64,000 nucleotides of DNA from Scandinavium manionii (GCF_024764775.1 NZ_JALIGC010000038.1:62001-126000); one strand, 5' to 3'; shown: positions 8,314 to 17,949, counted from the stretch's first letter. A program made the numbers and translations. Notes: generated by a model not told the origin, from the sequence alone.

Positions 8314-10704
8314 ATGGCAGAAACAAAACCACAACAGAGCGGGCTTCTTGTGAAGCTGACGGCTCTGTTTGCAGCCTTTTGCGGGCTGTATCTCTTAATC
8401 GGCGGAGTCTGGCTCGTCTCATTGGGCGGCTCCTGGTATTACCCTATCGTCGGGCTGGTGATGCTCGCCGTCACCGCCATGCTGTGGCGGGGTAAACGTT
8501 CCGCCCTGTGGCTGTATGCGCTGGTGCTGCTCGTCACCATGGTCTGGGGCGTCTGGGAAGTCGGTTTCGACTTCTGGGCACTGACGCCGCGCAGTGACAT
8601 TCTGGTGTTCTTCGGCATCTGGCTGATTTTGCCATTTGTCTGGCGTCGCCTGATTGTGCCATCCAGCGGAGCGGTTGCCGCTCTGGTGGTGGTGCTGCTG
8701 ATTACCGCCGGCATTCTGACCTGGGCGGGCTTCCACGATCCGCAGGAAATCAACGGGACGCTGAGCACCGACGTAACGCCAGCGGCCCCGATTTCTCAGG
8801 TGGCCGATCAGGACTGGCCTGCGTATGGCCGTAATCAGGAAGGCCAGCGCTGGTCTCCACTCAAGCAAATCAACGCCGACAACGTTCATCAGCTGAAAGA
8901 AGCGTGGGTCTTCCGGACCGGCGACCTGAAGCAGCCGAACGATCCGGGTGAAATCACCAACGAAGTGACGCCAATTAAAGTCGGCGACATGCTGTATCTC
9001 TGCTCCGCGCACCAGCGTGTATTCGCTCTGGATGCCACGACCGGTAAAGAGAAATGGCACTTCGACCCGCAGCTCAACACCAACACCTTCTTCCAGCACG
9101 TAACCTGCCGCGGCGTGTCGTATCACGAAGCCAAAGCCAACAGCGCGCCGGCTGACGTGGTGGCTGACTGCCCGCGTCGTATTCTGCTGCCAGTGAACGA
9201 CGGTCGTCTGTTCGCGCTGAATGCCGATACCGGCAAGCTGTGCGAAACCTTCGGCAACAAAGGCGTGCTGAATCTGCAGACTAACCAACCAGTGACCACG
9301 CCGGGGATGTACGAACCGACGTCGCCACCGATTGTGACCGATACCACTATCGTCATCGCCGGTTCCGTAACGGATAACTTCTCGAACCGTGAAGCATCAG
9401 GTGTTATCCGTGGTTTCGACGTGAACACCGGTAAACTGCAGTGGGCCTTCGATCCGGGCGCGAAAGATCCAAATGCGATTCCGGATGACGAACATCACTT
9501 CACCCTGAACTCGCCGAACTCATGGGCACCAGCGGCCTATGACGCGAAGCTGGATCTGGTGTATCTGCCGATGGGCGTGACGACTCCGGACATCTGGGGT
9601 GGAAACCGCACACCGGATCAGGAACGTTATGCGAGCGCGATCGTGGCGCTGAATGCAACCACCGGTAAGCTCGCCTGGAGCTACCAGACCGTTCACCACG
9701 ATCTGTGGGATATGGACCAGCCGTCGCAGCCTACCCTTGCAGATATCTCCGTGGGCGGCAAAACCGTGCCGGTGGTCTACGCTCCGGCGAAAACCGGTAA
9801 CATCTTTGTACTCGACCGTCGTAACGGACAGCTGGTTGTCCCTGCGCCGGAAAAACCGGTTCCGCAGGGGGCGGCGAAAGGCGATCGTACTAGCCCGACT
9901 CAGCCGTTCTCCGACCTCACCTTCCGTCCGAAGAAAAATCTTTCTGGCGCGGATATGTGGGGTGCGACCATGTTCGACCAGCTGGTGTGCCGCGTGATGT
10001 TCCACCAACTGCGCTACGACGGTATCTTCACGCCACCGTCTGAGCAGGGCACGCTGGTATTCCCGGGCAACCTGGGGATGTTCGAATGGGGTGGTATCTC
10101 CGTCGATCCAAACCGTCAAGTGGCTATTGCTAACCCAATCGCGCTGCCGTTCGTTTCTCGTCTGATGCCGCGCGGTCCGGGTAACCCGATTGAGCCGCCT
10201 AAAGATGCGAAAGGTTCCGGCACCGAAACCGGTATTCAGCCACAGTACGGCGTGCCGTATGGCGTGACGCTGAACCCGTTCCTGTCGCCGTTTGGCCTGC
10301 CGTGTAAACAGCCGGGCTGGGGTTATATCTCCGCACTGGATCTGAAAACTAACCAGATTGCATGGAAAAAACGTATCGGTACGCCGCAGGACAGCCTGGG
10401 CTTCCCAATGCCGTTTAAACTGCCGTTCAATTTGGGGATGCCAATGCTGGGTGGCCCAATTTCCACTGCCGGTAACGTCCTGTTTGTCGCGGCAACTGCG
10501 GATAACTATCTGCGCGCGTACAACATGACCAACGGTGACAAACTGTGGGAAGGCCGTCTGCCAGCGGGTGGACAGGCAACGCCGATGACCTATGAAGCGA
10601 ATGGCAAGCAGTACGTTGTCATCTCAGCGGGCGGTCACGGTTCGTTTGGTACGAAGATGGGCGACTACATTGTGGCCTACGCTCTTCCGGACGACGCGAA
10701 GTAA
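8314..10704 (+). CDS. gcd: PQQ-dependent membrane glucose dehydrogenase
   Basis: 796 aa, same as E. coli Gcd. It oxidises glucose to gluconolactone in the periplasm and passes electrons to ubiquinone. The first ~150 residues hold five hydrophobic helices (the ubiquinone-reactive anchor). The rest is the eight-bladed quinoprotein domain, with DWPAYGRNQEGQR, SPNSWAPAAYD, TVHHDLWDMD and GHGSFGTKMGDYIVAY near the C-terminus. ATG at 8314 is chosen over the in-frame GTG at 8305 because AGG at 8301-8303 is well spaced and the length fits. No PQQ synthesis genes are in the window, so holoenzyme may depend on genes elsewhere or on external PQQ. Confidence 0.96.
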   Translation: MAETKPQQSGLLVKLTALFAAFCGLYLLIGGVWLVSLGGSWYYPIVGLVMLAVTAMLWRGKRSALWLYALVLLVTMVWGVWEVGFDFWALTPRSDILVFFGIWLILPFVWRRLIVPSSGAVAALVVVLLITAGILTWAGFHDPQEINGTLSTDVTPAAPISQVADQDWPAYGRNQEGQRWSPLKQINADNVHQLKEAWVFRTGDLKQPNDPGEITNEVTPIKVGDMLYLCSAHQRVFALDATTGKEKWHFDPQLNTNTFFQHVTCRGVSYHEAKANSAPADVVADCPRRILLPVNDGRLFALNADTGKLCETFGNKGVLNLQTNQPVTTPGMYEPTSPPIVTDTTIVIAGSVTDNFSNREASGVIRGFDVNTGKLQWAFDPGAKDPNAIPDDEHHFTLNSPNSWAPAAYDAKLDLVYLPMGVTTPDIWGGNRTPDQERYASAIVALNATTGKLAWSYQTVHHDLWDMDQPSQPTLADISVGGKTVPVVYAPAKTGNIFVLDRRNGQLVVPAPEKPVPQGAAKGDRTSPTQPFSDLTFRPKKNLSGADMWGATMFDQLVCRVMFHQLRYDGIFTPPSEQGTLVFPGNLGMFEWGGISVDPNRQVAIANPIALPFVSRLMPRGPGNPIEPPKDAKGSGTETGIQPQYGVPYGVTLNPFLSPFGLPCKQPGWGYISALDLKTNQIAWKKRIGTPQDSLGFPMPFKLPFNLGMPMLGGPISTAGNVLFVAATADNYLRAYNMTNGDKLWEGRLPAGGQATPMTYEANGKQYVVISAGGHGSFGTKMGDYIVAYALPDDAK

Positions 10705-10706
10705 CA

Positions 10707-10790
10707 TCCTGACGCCCGGTAGCGCTATGCTTACCGGGCCTAAAGCACAGGATTTTCTATGCCCGGTACGCTTGCGCTACCGGGCATTTT
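10707..10790. repeat. Paired REP palindromes (BIME-like) between gcd and cueO
   Basis: Two hairpins built on GCCCGGTA...TACCGGGC occur at 10714-10740 and 10760-10786, the second followed by a T tract. They sit between convergent genes and probably also terminate both transcripts. Confidence 0.75.
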
Positions 10791-12365
10791 TTACACCGTA
10801 AACCCAAGCATCATTCCCGTATCTTCATGCTCTAACAAATGACAATGCGCCATATAGGCATGCTCTTTCGATGCTTCGTGGTCAAACTTCACTAACACCT
10901 CACTGACGTCCCCTTCCACGCGAACCGTATCCTTCCAGCCTGACCGATGGGCCGCTGGCGGTTTGCCATTTTCTGACAGAATGCGGAACTGGGTTCCGTG
11001 AATATGGAACGGGTGCAGCATCATGTCGCCTTCGCCTGAAATCGTCCAACGCTCAAACTGTCCTCGGCTGGCGGCAAACATCGGCTTATTCATATCAAAG
11101 GCCAGGCCGTTAATGCGGTTGGCATTCTGGAAATCAAAGCCCTGAGCGCCGTGATTCATATGGCCCATGTTGCCGTGGTCCATCCCTTCCATTTTCATAT
11201 CGCCGTGGCCCATCATTTGGCCGTGATCCATGCCGCCCATCGCCTGCTTGCCGTACTTTTTCATCAACGCCTGCATGCCCATCATGTCGAGCATTGGGTC
11301 CATCGACAGCTGGAATTTACGCTGCGTCAGTCCCTCGAGGGAAGGTAGTGCAGGCAGCTTCGCCAGGGTGTCCGGCAGATTTGCAGATGCCGGGATCGGC
11401 AGCGGCTGAATGCGCATCACCGGGTGAGCCTTATCAAACGGCGCCACCGCCATCCCCATTTGATTAACGGGCAACATCACCAGGTCAAATGGTTTGCCGT
11501 CGCTGGTGTCCACCAGCACTTCGAAACGCTCGCCCATCAGCATCGGCAATTCGGTCACTTTTACCGGTTCGGCTAACAGACCGCCATCGCTGGCAATCAC
11601 GTACAGCGGACGATTATCGCTGGTCGCCAGGTTCAGCGAGCGCGCGTTACAACCGTTCAACAAGCGCAGACGCAGCCAGCCTTTAGGCGGCGCATGCTGC
11701 GGGTAAATCGCGCCATTGGTCAGCAGCGTATCGCCAAACCAGCCCACCGCGGCGCTCATGATATCCAGTTGGTAATCAATCTGCCCCTCGGCGGTAAAAC
11801 GCTTGTCCTGGATAATCACCGGCACATCGTCAATACCCCACTGTTTAGGCAGTAGCAGCGAATGGATCAGCGGGTCTTCAATCAGCACCAGCCCCGCCAG
11901 CCCCATCGCCACCTGATGCCCGGTTTTGCCGTGCTGATGCGGATGGAACCAGCAGGTTGCGGCCTGTTGCGTCGGGGTAAAGGTGACGGTACGCGTGGCT
12001 CCGGGCTTGATAACGCCCTGCGGGCCACCGTCAACGTCACCGGGAATTTCCAGTCCGTGCCAGTGCACGGTGGTTTCTTCGGCCAGCTGATTATGGATAT
12101 CCACGGTGACCGGTTTGCCCTGCTGCAATTGCAGCGCCGGGCCCAACAGATTGCCGTTATATCCCCAGGTGGTCGCGTTGTGCGGCCCAAACTGGGACGT
12201 GCCACTTTGCACCGTCAGCGAAATGTGACTGCGGGAATCCGTGGTGAGTAAATTGGGGATCGGTAACGCGGGGCGATCGGCCGCCAGTGCGCTTCGACTC
12301 CATAACGGTAATGCGCTGGCGACCCCTACTGCGGCGGCTAATTTGATAAATTCACGACGTTGCAT
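10791..12365 (-). CDS. cueO: Multicopper oxidase CueO
   Basis: 524 aa (E. coli 516). It oxidises Cu(I) to Cu(II) in the periplasm, for copper tolerance. The N-terminus MQRREFIKLA is a twin-arginine signal. Copper-ligand motifs: HWHGLE, HPHQHG, HPFHIHGTQF and HCHLLEHEDTGM, the last with the type 1 Cu ligands. A Met/His-rich segment at about residues 358-405 (GMDHGQMMGHGDM and repeats) matches the cuprous-ion-binding insert of CueO and seems slightly longer than in E. coli. ATG at 12365 has AAAAGGGAG upstream; the frame is open 69 bp further but that would pass through the promoter. Confidence 0.96.
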   Translation of the reverse strand: MQRREFIKLAAAVGVASALPLWSRSALAADRPALPIPNLLTTDSRSHISLTVQSGTSQFGPHNATTWGYNGNLLGPALQLQQGKPVTVDIHNQLAEETTVHWHGLEIPGDVDGGPQGVIKPGATRTVTFTPTQQAATCWFHPHQHGKTGHQVAMGLAGLVLIEDPLIHSLLLPKQWGIDDVPVIIQDKRFTAEGQIDYQLDIMSAAVGWFGDTLLTNGAIYPQHAPPKGWLRLRLLNGCNARSLNLATSDNRPLYVIASDGGLLAEPVKVTELPMLMGERFEVLVDTSDGKPFDLVMLPVNQMGMAVAPFDKAHPVMRIQPLPIPASANLPDTLAKLPALPSLEGLTQRKFQLSMDPMLDMMGMQALMKKYGKQAMGGMDHGQMMGHGDMKMEGMDHGNMGHMNHGAQGFDFQNANRINGLAFDMNKPMFAASRGQFERWTISGEGDMMLHPFHIHGTQFRILSENGKPPAAHRSGWKDTVRVEGDVSEVLVKFDHEASKEHAYMAHCHLLEHEDTGMMLGFTV

Positions 12366-12399
12366 CTTCACTCCCTTTTCGTCTGCAGGCGATTTATTG

Positions 12400-12430
12400 A
12401 GCTTAAACCTTTCCCTTAGCGGAAGGTCAA
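12400..12430 (-). promoter_or_regulatory. CueR-type promoter/operator of cueO
   Basis: On the minus strand TTGACC (-35, 12430-12425) and TAAGCT (-10, 12405-12400) are 19 bp apart, the long spacer typical of MerR-family promoters. Between them lies the dyad ACCTT...AAGGT (12407-12427), matching CueR sites at E. coli copA and cueO. Cu(I)-CueR should activate it. Confidence 0.88.
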
Positions 12431-12510
12431 GCATAATCCCATTAATAAAGCCCTGCGCAGGTTTTAGAAGTGTGCTAACGTTGAATTTCGTGGATGCATT
12501 GGTAACTAAA

Positions 12511-12858
12511 ATGAAGACGTTTTTTAGAACTGTGGTACTCGGAACTCTGCTTGCTATCTCTGCTAACAGCTATGCATTGAGCGAATCCGAGGCCGAAGAT
12601 ATGGCCGATCTCACGGCGGTATTTGTGTTCCTGAAAAACGACTGCGGCTACCAGAATCTGCCGAACCAGCAAATTCGCCGTGCTTTGGTCTTTTTTGCCC
12701 AGCAAAACCAATGGGATCTGAGCAACTACGACACCTTTAACATGAAGGCGCTCGGTGAAGACAGCTATCGTGATCTCAGCGGCATCCGCATCCCTACCAC
12801 CAAAAAGTGCAAAGCGCTGGCTCGCGATTCTCTGAGCCTGCTCGCCTACGTCAAGTAA
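12511..12858 (+). CDS. yacC: Periplasmic PulS/OutS-family protein YacC
   Basis: 115 aa, same as E. coli YacC. Signal peptide MKTFFRTVVLGTLLAISANSYA is followed by an acidic, helical mature domain with two cysteines (CGYQNLPN and KKCKAL), likely a disulfide. YacC falls in the PulS/OutS pilotin-like family, whose lipoprotein members deliver the type II secretion secretin. This one has no lipobox cysteine at the cleavage site, so it should be soluble in the periplasm; its role is not established. The start at 12511 gives the family N-terminus. Divergent from cueO. Confidence 0.88.
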   Translation: MKTFFRTVVLGTLLAISANSYALSESEAEDMADLTAVFVFLKNDCGYQNLPNQQIRRALVFFAQQNQWDLSNYDTFNMKALGEDSYRDLSGIRIPTTKKCKALARDSLSLLAYVK

Positions 12859-12873
12859 CCCCTTCTGCTGAAA

Positions 12874-12901
12874 TAATGACCGTGCATCACCGGTCATTGT
12901 T
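12874..12901 (+). terminator. Hairpin terminator after yacC
   Basis: Arms AATGACCG (12875-12882) and CGGTCATT (12891-12898), followed by GTTGG. The T run is weak. Confidence 0.55.
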
Positions 12902-12955
12902 GGCTATGATGTTGCGCCTATTTTGAAAGGGTGTTAACGAAGGAGGTATCCACCA

Positions 12956-13843
12956 ATGGCCGACAATTCCCAGTGGCATGAAACGCTGCACGACCAGTTT
13001 GGTCAGTACTTTACCGTTGATAACGTGCTCTATCATGAGAAGACGGATCATCAGGATCTGATTATCTTCGAGAACGCCGCCTTTGGCCGCGTGATGGCGC
13101 TGGACGGTGTGGTGCAAACCACCGAGCGCGACGAGTTTATCTACCATGAAATGATGACTCACGTTCCTCTGCTGGCCCACGGTCATGCGAAACATGTGCT
13201 GATCATCGGCGGTGGCGACGGCGCAATGCTGCGTGAAGTAAGCCGTCACAAAAACATCGAAACCATCACCATGGTCGAGATTGATGCGGGCGTGGTGTCC
13301 TTCTGCCGCCAGTATCTGCCGAACCACAATGCCGGAAGCTACGACGATCCGCGCTTCAGCCTGGTTATTGACGACGGCGTCAATTTTGTTAACCAGACCA
13401 CGCAAACGTTTGACGTGATCATTTCCGACTGTACCGACCCGATCGGTCCCGGTGAAAGTCTGTTTACCTCGGCATTTTATGAAGGCTGCAAACGCTGCCT
13501 GAATCCGGGCGGGATTTTCGTGGCGCAGAACGGCGTGTGCTTCCTGCAACAGGACGAAGCCCTCGACAGCCATCGCAAGCTCAGCCGCTACTTTGGCGAC
13601 GTCAGCTTCTACCAGGCGGCCATCCCAACGTACTACGGCGGCATCATGACCTTCGCCTGGGCGACGGACAACGAAGCGCTGCGCCATCTCTCTACCGAGA
13701 TTATCCAGGCCCGATTCCATCAGGCTAATTTAACCTGTCGCTACTACAATCCGGCGATTCACACCGCGGCCTTTGCCCTACCGCAATACCTGCAGAACGC
13801 GCTGTCTGCCCTTGAGGAGGTGAACCCAATTGAAAAAGCTTAA
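12956..13843 (+). CDS. speE: Spermidine synthase
   Basis: 295 aa (E. coli 288). It transfers the aminopropyl group of decarboxylated S-adenosylmethionine to putrescine. The nucleotide-binding motif HVLIIGGGDGAMLRE and the catalytic region ISDCTDPIGPGESLFT are intact, as is YYGGIMTFAWAT. The ribosome site AAGGAGGT at 12940-12947 is a full match to the 16S tail, 8 bp before the ATG, so strong translation is expected. The 3' end overlaps speD by 14 bp. The C-terminal tail is a little longer than in E. coli. Confidence 0.97.
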   Translation: MADNSQWHETLHDQFGQYFTVDNVLYHEKTDHQDLIIFENAAFGRVMALDGVVQTTERDEFIYHEMMTHVPLLAHGHAKHVLIIGGGDGAMLREVSRHKNIETITMVEIDAGVVSFCRQYLPNHNAGSYDDPRFSLVIDDGVNFVNQTTQTFDVIISDCTDPIGPGESLFTSAFYEGCKRCLNPGGIFVAQNGVCFLQQDEALDSHRKLSRYFGDVSFYQAAIPTYYGGIMTFAWATDNEALRHLSTEIIQARFHQANLTCRYYNPAIHTAAFALPQYLQNALSALEEVNPIEKA

Positions 13844-14624
13844 ACTGCATGGCTTTAACAACCTGACCAAAAGCCTGAGTTTTTGTATTTACGATATCTG
13901 TTACGTGAAAACGGCAGAAGAGCGCGATGGTTATATCGCCTATATCGACGAACTCTATAACGCCAACCGTCTGACCGAAATCCTGTCTGAAACCTGCGCA
14001 ATAATCGGCGCCAATATTCTCAACATCGCCCGTCAGGATTACGAACCGCAGGGCGCCAGCGTCACCATTCTGGTGAGCGAAGAGCCGGTTGACCCGACGC
14101 TTATCGACACCACCGAACATCCCGGCCCGCTGCCGGAAGCCGTGGTTGCCCATCTCGATAAAAGCCATATTTGCGTGCACACCTACCCGGAAAGCCATCC
14201 GGAAGGCGGCCTGTGTACGTTCCGTGCCGATATAGAAGTGTCGACCTGCGGGGTGATTTCACCGCTGAATGCACTGAATTACCTGATTCATCAGCTGGAG
14301 TCGGATATCGTGACCATCGACTATCGCGTGCGCGGTTTTACCCGCGACGTGAACGGCATGAAGCACTTTATCGATCACGAAATTAACTCCATTCAGAACT
14401 TTATGTCCGATGACATGAAGGCGCTGTATGACATGATGGATGTGAACGTGTACCAGGAAAACATCTTCCATACCAAGATGTTACTCAAAGAGTTCGACCT
14501 GAAGCACTACATGTTCCACACCAAACCGGAAGACTTAAGTGAAGAAGAGCGGCAGGCAATTACCGCCCTGCTCTGGAAAGAGATGCGCGAAATCTACTAC
14601 GGCCGCAATATTCCGGCCGTGTAA
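13830..14624 (+). CDS. speD: S-adenosylmethionine decarboxylase proenzyme
   Basis: 264 aa. It makes the decarboxylated SAM used by SpeE. The proenzyme self-cleaves before Ser112 (DKSHICVHTYPE), which becomes the pyruvoyl group; Ser112 is at the expected place. The start is TTG at 13830, preceded by GAGGAGG at 13814-13820 inside the end of speE; a TTG start is also known for E. coli speD. The rare start and 14-bp overlap probably set its expression relative to speE. Confidence 0.96.
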   Translation: MKKLKLHGFNNLTKSLSFCIYDICYVKTAEERDGYIAYIDELYNANRLTEILSETCAIIGANILNIARQDYEPQGASVTILVSEEPVDPTLIDTTEHPGPLPEAVVAHLDKSHICVHTYPESHPEGGLCTFRADIEVSTCGVISPLNALNYLIHQLESDIVTIDYRVRGFTRDVNGMKHFIDHEINSIQNFMSDDMKALYDMMDVNVYQENIFHTKMLLKEFDLKHYMFHTKPEDLSEEERQAITALLWKEMREIYYGRNIPAV

Positions 14625-14663
14625 GGCAGCACGGAGCAGGGATGCTCCGCCCGGCAATCGCGT

Positions 14664-15026
14664 TTATTTCTGACTCATGAACTCGCGATACGCTGCAATC
14701 ACCAGAAGAAAGTCTTCCACGCCACACATGGACAGGCTTTCCTCGTCGTAGTAGCTCATCCCCTCTTCCATCTCATCGCCAGAAAACTCCAGCAGATTCG
14801 CGCGGACCATCACTTCTTCACCGTCCAGCCACAGCGTATATTCATGGCCAGTTCGCTGCCAGGAACGCTCAGTGCCTTTGACCGTCGCAGCCGCCTGTTC
14901 AACTTCATCCAGTAGTACGAGGTTATCTTTCACCTCTTCGTTGAACCAGTGCCCGACGACTTCGTGGCCCATCGACATCCGCACTTTTACGCCTCCGGTA
15001 ATATCGCGCAGAAATTCGTATTCCAT
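14664..15026 (-). CDS. yacL: Conserved UPF0231 protein YacL
   Basis: 120 aa, same as E. coli YacL. Acidic, cytosolic, no recognised catalytic motif; function unknown. Nearly all of MEYEFLRDITGGVKVRMSMG and the acidic GDEMEEGMSYYDEESLSMCG segment are conserved. The start at 15026 is chosen on that conserved N-terminus; the frame is open 39 bp further upstream. It meets speD tail to tail across a short GC-rich hairpin (about 14632-14655). Confidence 0.9.
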   Translation of the reverse strand: MEYEFLRDITGGVKVRMSMGHEVVGHWFNEEVKDNLVLLDEVEQAAATVKGTERSWQRTGHEYTLWLDGEEVMVRANLLEFSGDEMEEGMSYYDEESLSMCGVEDFLLVIAAYREFMSQK

Positions 15027-15130
15027 AGTATGTTCCTCGTAAACGGCAACGCGCCACAGCTGCATTGCACCTGTGCTAATTATCGCAGTTAGGGAGGAGA
15101 AAAAAAGCGTGGCGGGTGTAAGGAATGGAA

Positions 15131-15172
15131 ATAAAAAACTAACCCTCTACCTGAAAGGGAGAGGGTTAGTTT
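15131..15172 (-). terminator. Rho-independent terminator of acnB
   Basis: On the minus strand, just after the acnB stop, the arms AACTAACCCTCT and AGAGGGTTAGTT (15160-15171 and 15137-15148) form a 12-bp stem followed by a T run (complement of 15132-15137). Confidence 0.9.
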
Positions 15173-15189
15173 GAGGAGGGTTGAAGCTT

Positions 15190-17787
15190 TTACACTGCGG
15201 TCTGGAAAATCACGCCGTCGGCTTTCTCGGTGTACTGAGTCAGCTTATCGAAGTTCAGATAGCGATAAGTATCCACCGCGGTCTTATCAACCTGCGACAC
15301 GAAGGTCTGGTACTCTTCTGGCGTTGGCAGTTTGCCGATCAGCGCCGCAACGGCCGCCAATTCAGCAGAAGCCAGATAGACGTTCGCGCCAGTACCGAGA
15401 CGGTTCGGGAAGTTACGGGTCGAGGTGGAAACTACCGTTGAACCGTCCGCCACACGCGCCTGGTTGCCCATGCACAGGGAGCAGCCCGGGATCTCGATAC
15501 GCGCACCGCTCTTACCGAAGATGCTGTAGTAGCCTTCTTCCGTCAGCTGTGCTGCATCCATACGGGTCGGCGGAGCCACCCACAGGCGGGTTGGCAGCTG
15601 GCCTTTATGGGCATCCAGCAGTTTACCTGCCGCACGGAAGTGACCGATGTTGGTCATGCACGAACCGATGAACACTTCGTCAATCTTGTCGCCCTGCACG
15701 TCAGACAGCAGACGCGCGTCGTCCGGATCGTTCGGCGCACACAGGATTGGCTCTTTGATATCCGCCAGATCGATGTCGATAACCGCCGCGTATTCCGCGT
15801 CAGCATCGGCTTCCATCAACTGCGGATCCGCCAACCATTTTTCCATGCCCTGAACGCGACGCTCAAGCGTACGACGATCGCCGTAGCCTTCCGCAATCAT
15901 CCACTTCAGCAGCACGATGTTAGAGCTTAAGTACTCTTCGATCGGCGCCTGGTTCAGTTTGATGGTACAGCCCGCAGCAGAACGTTCAGCGGAGGCATCG
16001 GTCAGTTCGAACGCCTGCTCCACTTTCAGATCCGGCAGTCCTTCAATTTCCAGAATGCGGCCAGAGAAGATGTTTTTCTTCCCTTTCTTCTCAACGGTCA
16101 GCAGGCCCTGCTTGATGGCATACAGCGGGATAGCATGGACCAGATCACGCAGAGTAATACCCGGCTGCATTTTGCCTTTGAAGCGCACCAGTACGGATTC
16201 CGGCATGTCGAGCGGCATTACGCCGGTCGCAGCAGCAAACGCCACCAGCCCAGAACCGGCTGGGAAGGAGATGCCAATTGGGAAACGGGTGTGGGAGTCA
16301 CCACCGGTGCCGACGGTATCCGGCAGCAGCATACGGTTCAGCCACGAGTGGATAACGCCGTCACCCGGACGCAGGGATACACCACCGCGGTTCATGATGA
16401 AGTCCGGCAGGGTGTGGTGCGTGGTCACGTCAACGGGCTTCGGATACGCCGCGGTGTGGCAGAAGGACTGCATCACCAGGTCCGCAGAGAAGCCCAGACA
16501 TGCCAGGTCTTTCAGTTCATCACGGGTCATTGGGCCGGTGGTGTCCTGAGAGCCTACAGAGGTCATTTTCGGTTCGCAATAGCTGCCTGGGCGCACACCC
16601 TCTACGCCACATGCACGGCCAACCATTTTCTGCGCCAGCGAATAGCCGCGGCTGCTTTCAGCCACATCTTTCGCCTGACGGAATACGTCGCTGTGCGGCA
16701 GACCCAGCGCTTCACGCGCTTTGGTGGTCAGGCCACGACCGATGATCAGCGGGATACGGCCACCGGCACGCACTTCGTCAACCAGCACATCGGTTTTCAG
16801 CTCAAAGTTGGCCAGCAGTTCATTGGTTTCGTGGTTACGCACTTCACCTTTGAATGGGTAAACGTCAATCACGTCGCCCATGTTCAGGTTGTTAACGTCC
16901 ACTTCTACCGGCAGCGCGCCCGCATCTTCCATGGTGTTGAAGAAGATAGGTGCAATTTTACCGCCCAGAACCAGACCGCCGCCGCGCTTGTTCGGCACGT
17001 TAGGAATGTCATCACCCATAAACCACAGCACCGAGTTGGTGGCGGATTTACGGGAAGAACCGGTACCGACCACGTCACCGACGTAGGCCAGCGGGAAGCC
17101 TTTTGCCTGCAGCGCTTCGATCTGTTTGATCGGGCCGACGGCACCCGGTTGATCCGGATCGATGCCTTCACGGGCGTTTTTCAGCATCGCCAGGGCGTGC
17201 AGTGGGATATCCGGGCGTGACCAGGCATCCGGCGCCGGAGACAGGTCATCGGTGTTGGTTTCGCCAGTCACTTTAAACACGGTAACGGTCAGTTTTTCAG
17301 CCAGCTGTGGACGGTTCAGGAACCATTCGGCGTCGGCCCAGGACTGCATCACCTGTTTGGCGTAGGCATTACCCGCTTTCGCTTTTTCTTCGACGTCATA
17401 GAAGTTATCGAACATCAGCAACGTATGAGACAGGGCTTTAGCGGCAATCGGTGCCAGCGTGGCGCTGTCCAGCGCGTCAATCAGGGGGTGAATATTGTAG
17501 CCGCCCTGCATCGTACCCAGCAGTTCGATGGCTTTTTCAGGGGTCACCAGGGGGGAGGTGGCTTCGCCTTTGGCGACAGCGGCAAGGAAACCGGCTTTCA
17601 CGTAGGCGGCTTCATCAACGCCAGGCGGTACACGGTTAATCAACAGATCTAACAGGAATTCTTCTTCGCCCACGGGCGGTGCTTTCAGCAGCTCGACGAG
17701 TGCGGCCATTTGGGTTGCATCTAAAGGTTTTGCAACAATCCCCTCGGCGGCACGCTCAGCTACGTGCTTACGGTATTCTTCTAGCAC
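15190..17787 (-). CDS. acnB: Aconitate hydratase B
   Basis: 865 aa, same as E. coli. It converts citrate to isocitrate (and 2-methylaconitate to 2-methylisocitrate) in the TCA cycle; the apo form binds mRNA in E. coli. An N-terminal HEAT-like region is followed by the swivel domain and the aconitase core. The 4Fe-4S cysteines are in IGSCMTNIGHFR and PGCSLCMGNQAR. The start is GTG at 17787 after GAGGAGATACC. In E. coli the small RNA RyhB pairs near this ribosome site; whether it does here was not tested. A Cra-like site lies upstream. Confidence 0.97.
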   Translation of the reverse strand: MLEEYRKHVAERAAEGIVAKPLDATQMAALVELLKAPPVGEEEFLLDLLINRVPPGVDEAAYVKAGFLAAVAKGEATSPLVTPEKAIELLGTMQGGYNIHPLIDALDSATLAPIAAKALSHTLLMFDNFYDVEEKAKAGNAYAKQVMQSWADAEWFLNRPQLAEKLTVTVFKVTGETNTDDLSPAPDAWSRPDIPLHALAMLKNAREGIDPDQPGAVGPIKQIEALQAKGFPLAYVGDVVGTGSSRKSATNSVLWFMGDDIPNVPNKRGGGLVLGGKIAPIFFNTMEDAGALPVEVDVNNLNMGDVIDVYPFKGEVRNHETNELLANFELKTDVLVDEVRAGGRIPLIIGRGLTTKAREALGLPHSDVFRQAKDVAESSRGYSLAQKMVGRACGVEGVRPGSYCEPKMTSVGSQDTTGPMTRDELKDLACLGFSADLVMQSFCHTAAYPKPVDVTTHHTLPDFIMNRGGVSLRPGDGVIHSWLNRMLLPDTVGTGGDSHTRFPIGISFPAGSGLVAFAAATGVMPLDMPESVLVRFKGKMQPGITLRDLVHAIPLYAIKQGLLTVEKKGKKNIFSGRILEIEGLPDLKVEQAFELTDASAERSAAGCTIKLNQAPIEEYLSSNIVLLKWMIAEGYGDRRTLERRVQGMEKWLADPQLMEADADAEYAAVIDIDLADIKEPILCAPNDPDDARLLSDVQGDKIDEVFIGSCMTNIGHFRAAGKLLDAHKGQLPTRLWVAPPTRMDAAQLTEEGYYSIFGKSGARIEIPGCSLCMGNQARVADGSTVVSTSTRNFPNRLGTGANVYLASAELAAVAALIGKLPTPEEYQTFVSQVDKTAVDTYRYLNFDKLTQYTEKADGVIFQTAV

Positions 17788-17949
17788 GACGGTATCTCCT
17801 CACTCTCATTGTCATATGCGGCCGGCGTTCTCTTCACGCTCCTGTGAGACAGCAGTTTGTAGGGTACTTTGCCCGATACCGCGTCGGGCAGCATAGCAGG
17901 ATTTAGGGGGGGTGTTAATCCGTTTACAAAAAAGCAACATTAAAAAATA

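Noticed and set aside
12241..12510. Long upstream extension of yacC
   Set aside because: It would run antisense through the cueO start and its CueR promoter, and would bury the clear signal peptide at 12511.
15917..17220. Long open frames antisense to acnB
   Set aside because: They mirror a highly conserved GC-rich gene, encode Arg/His-rich nonsense and have no ribosome sites. The same applies to long frames opposite ampE, aceE, lpd and secA.
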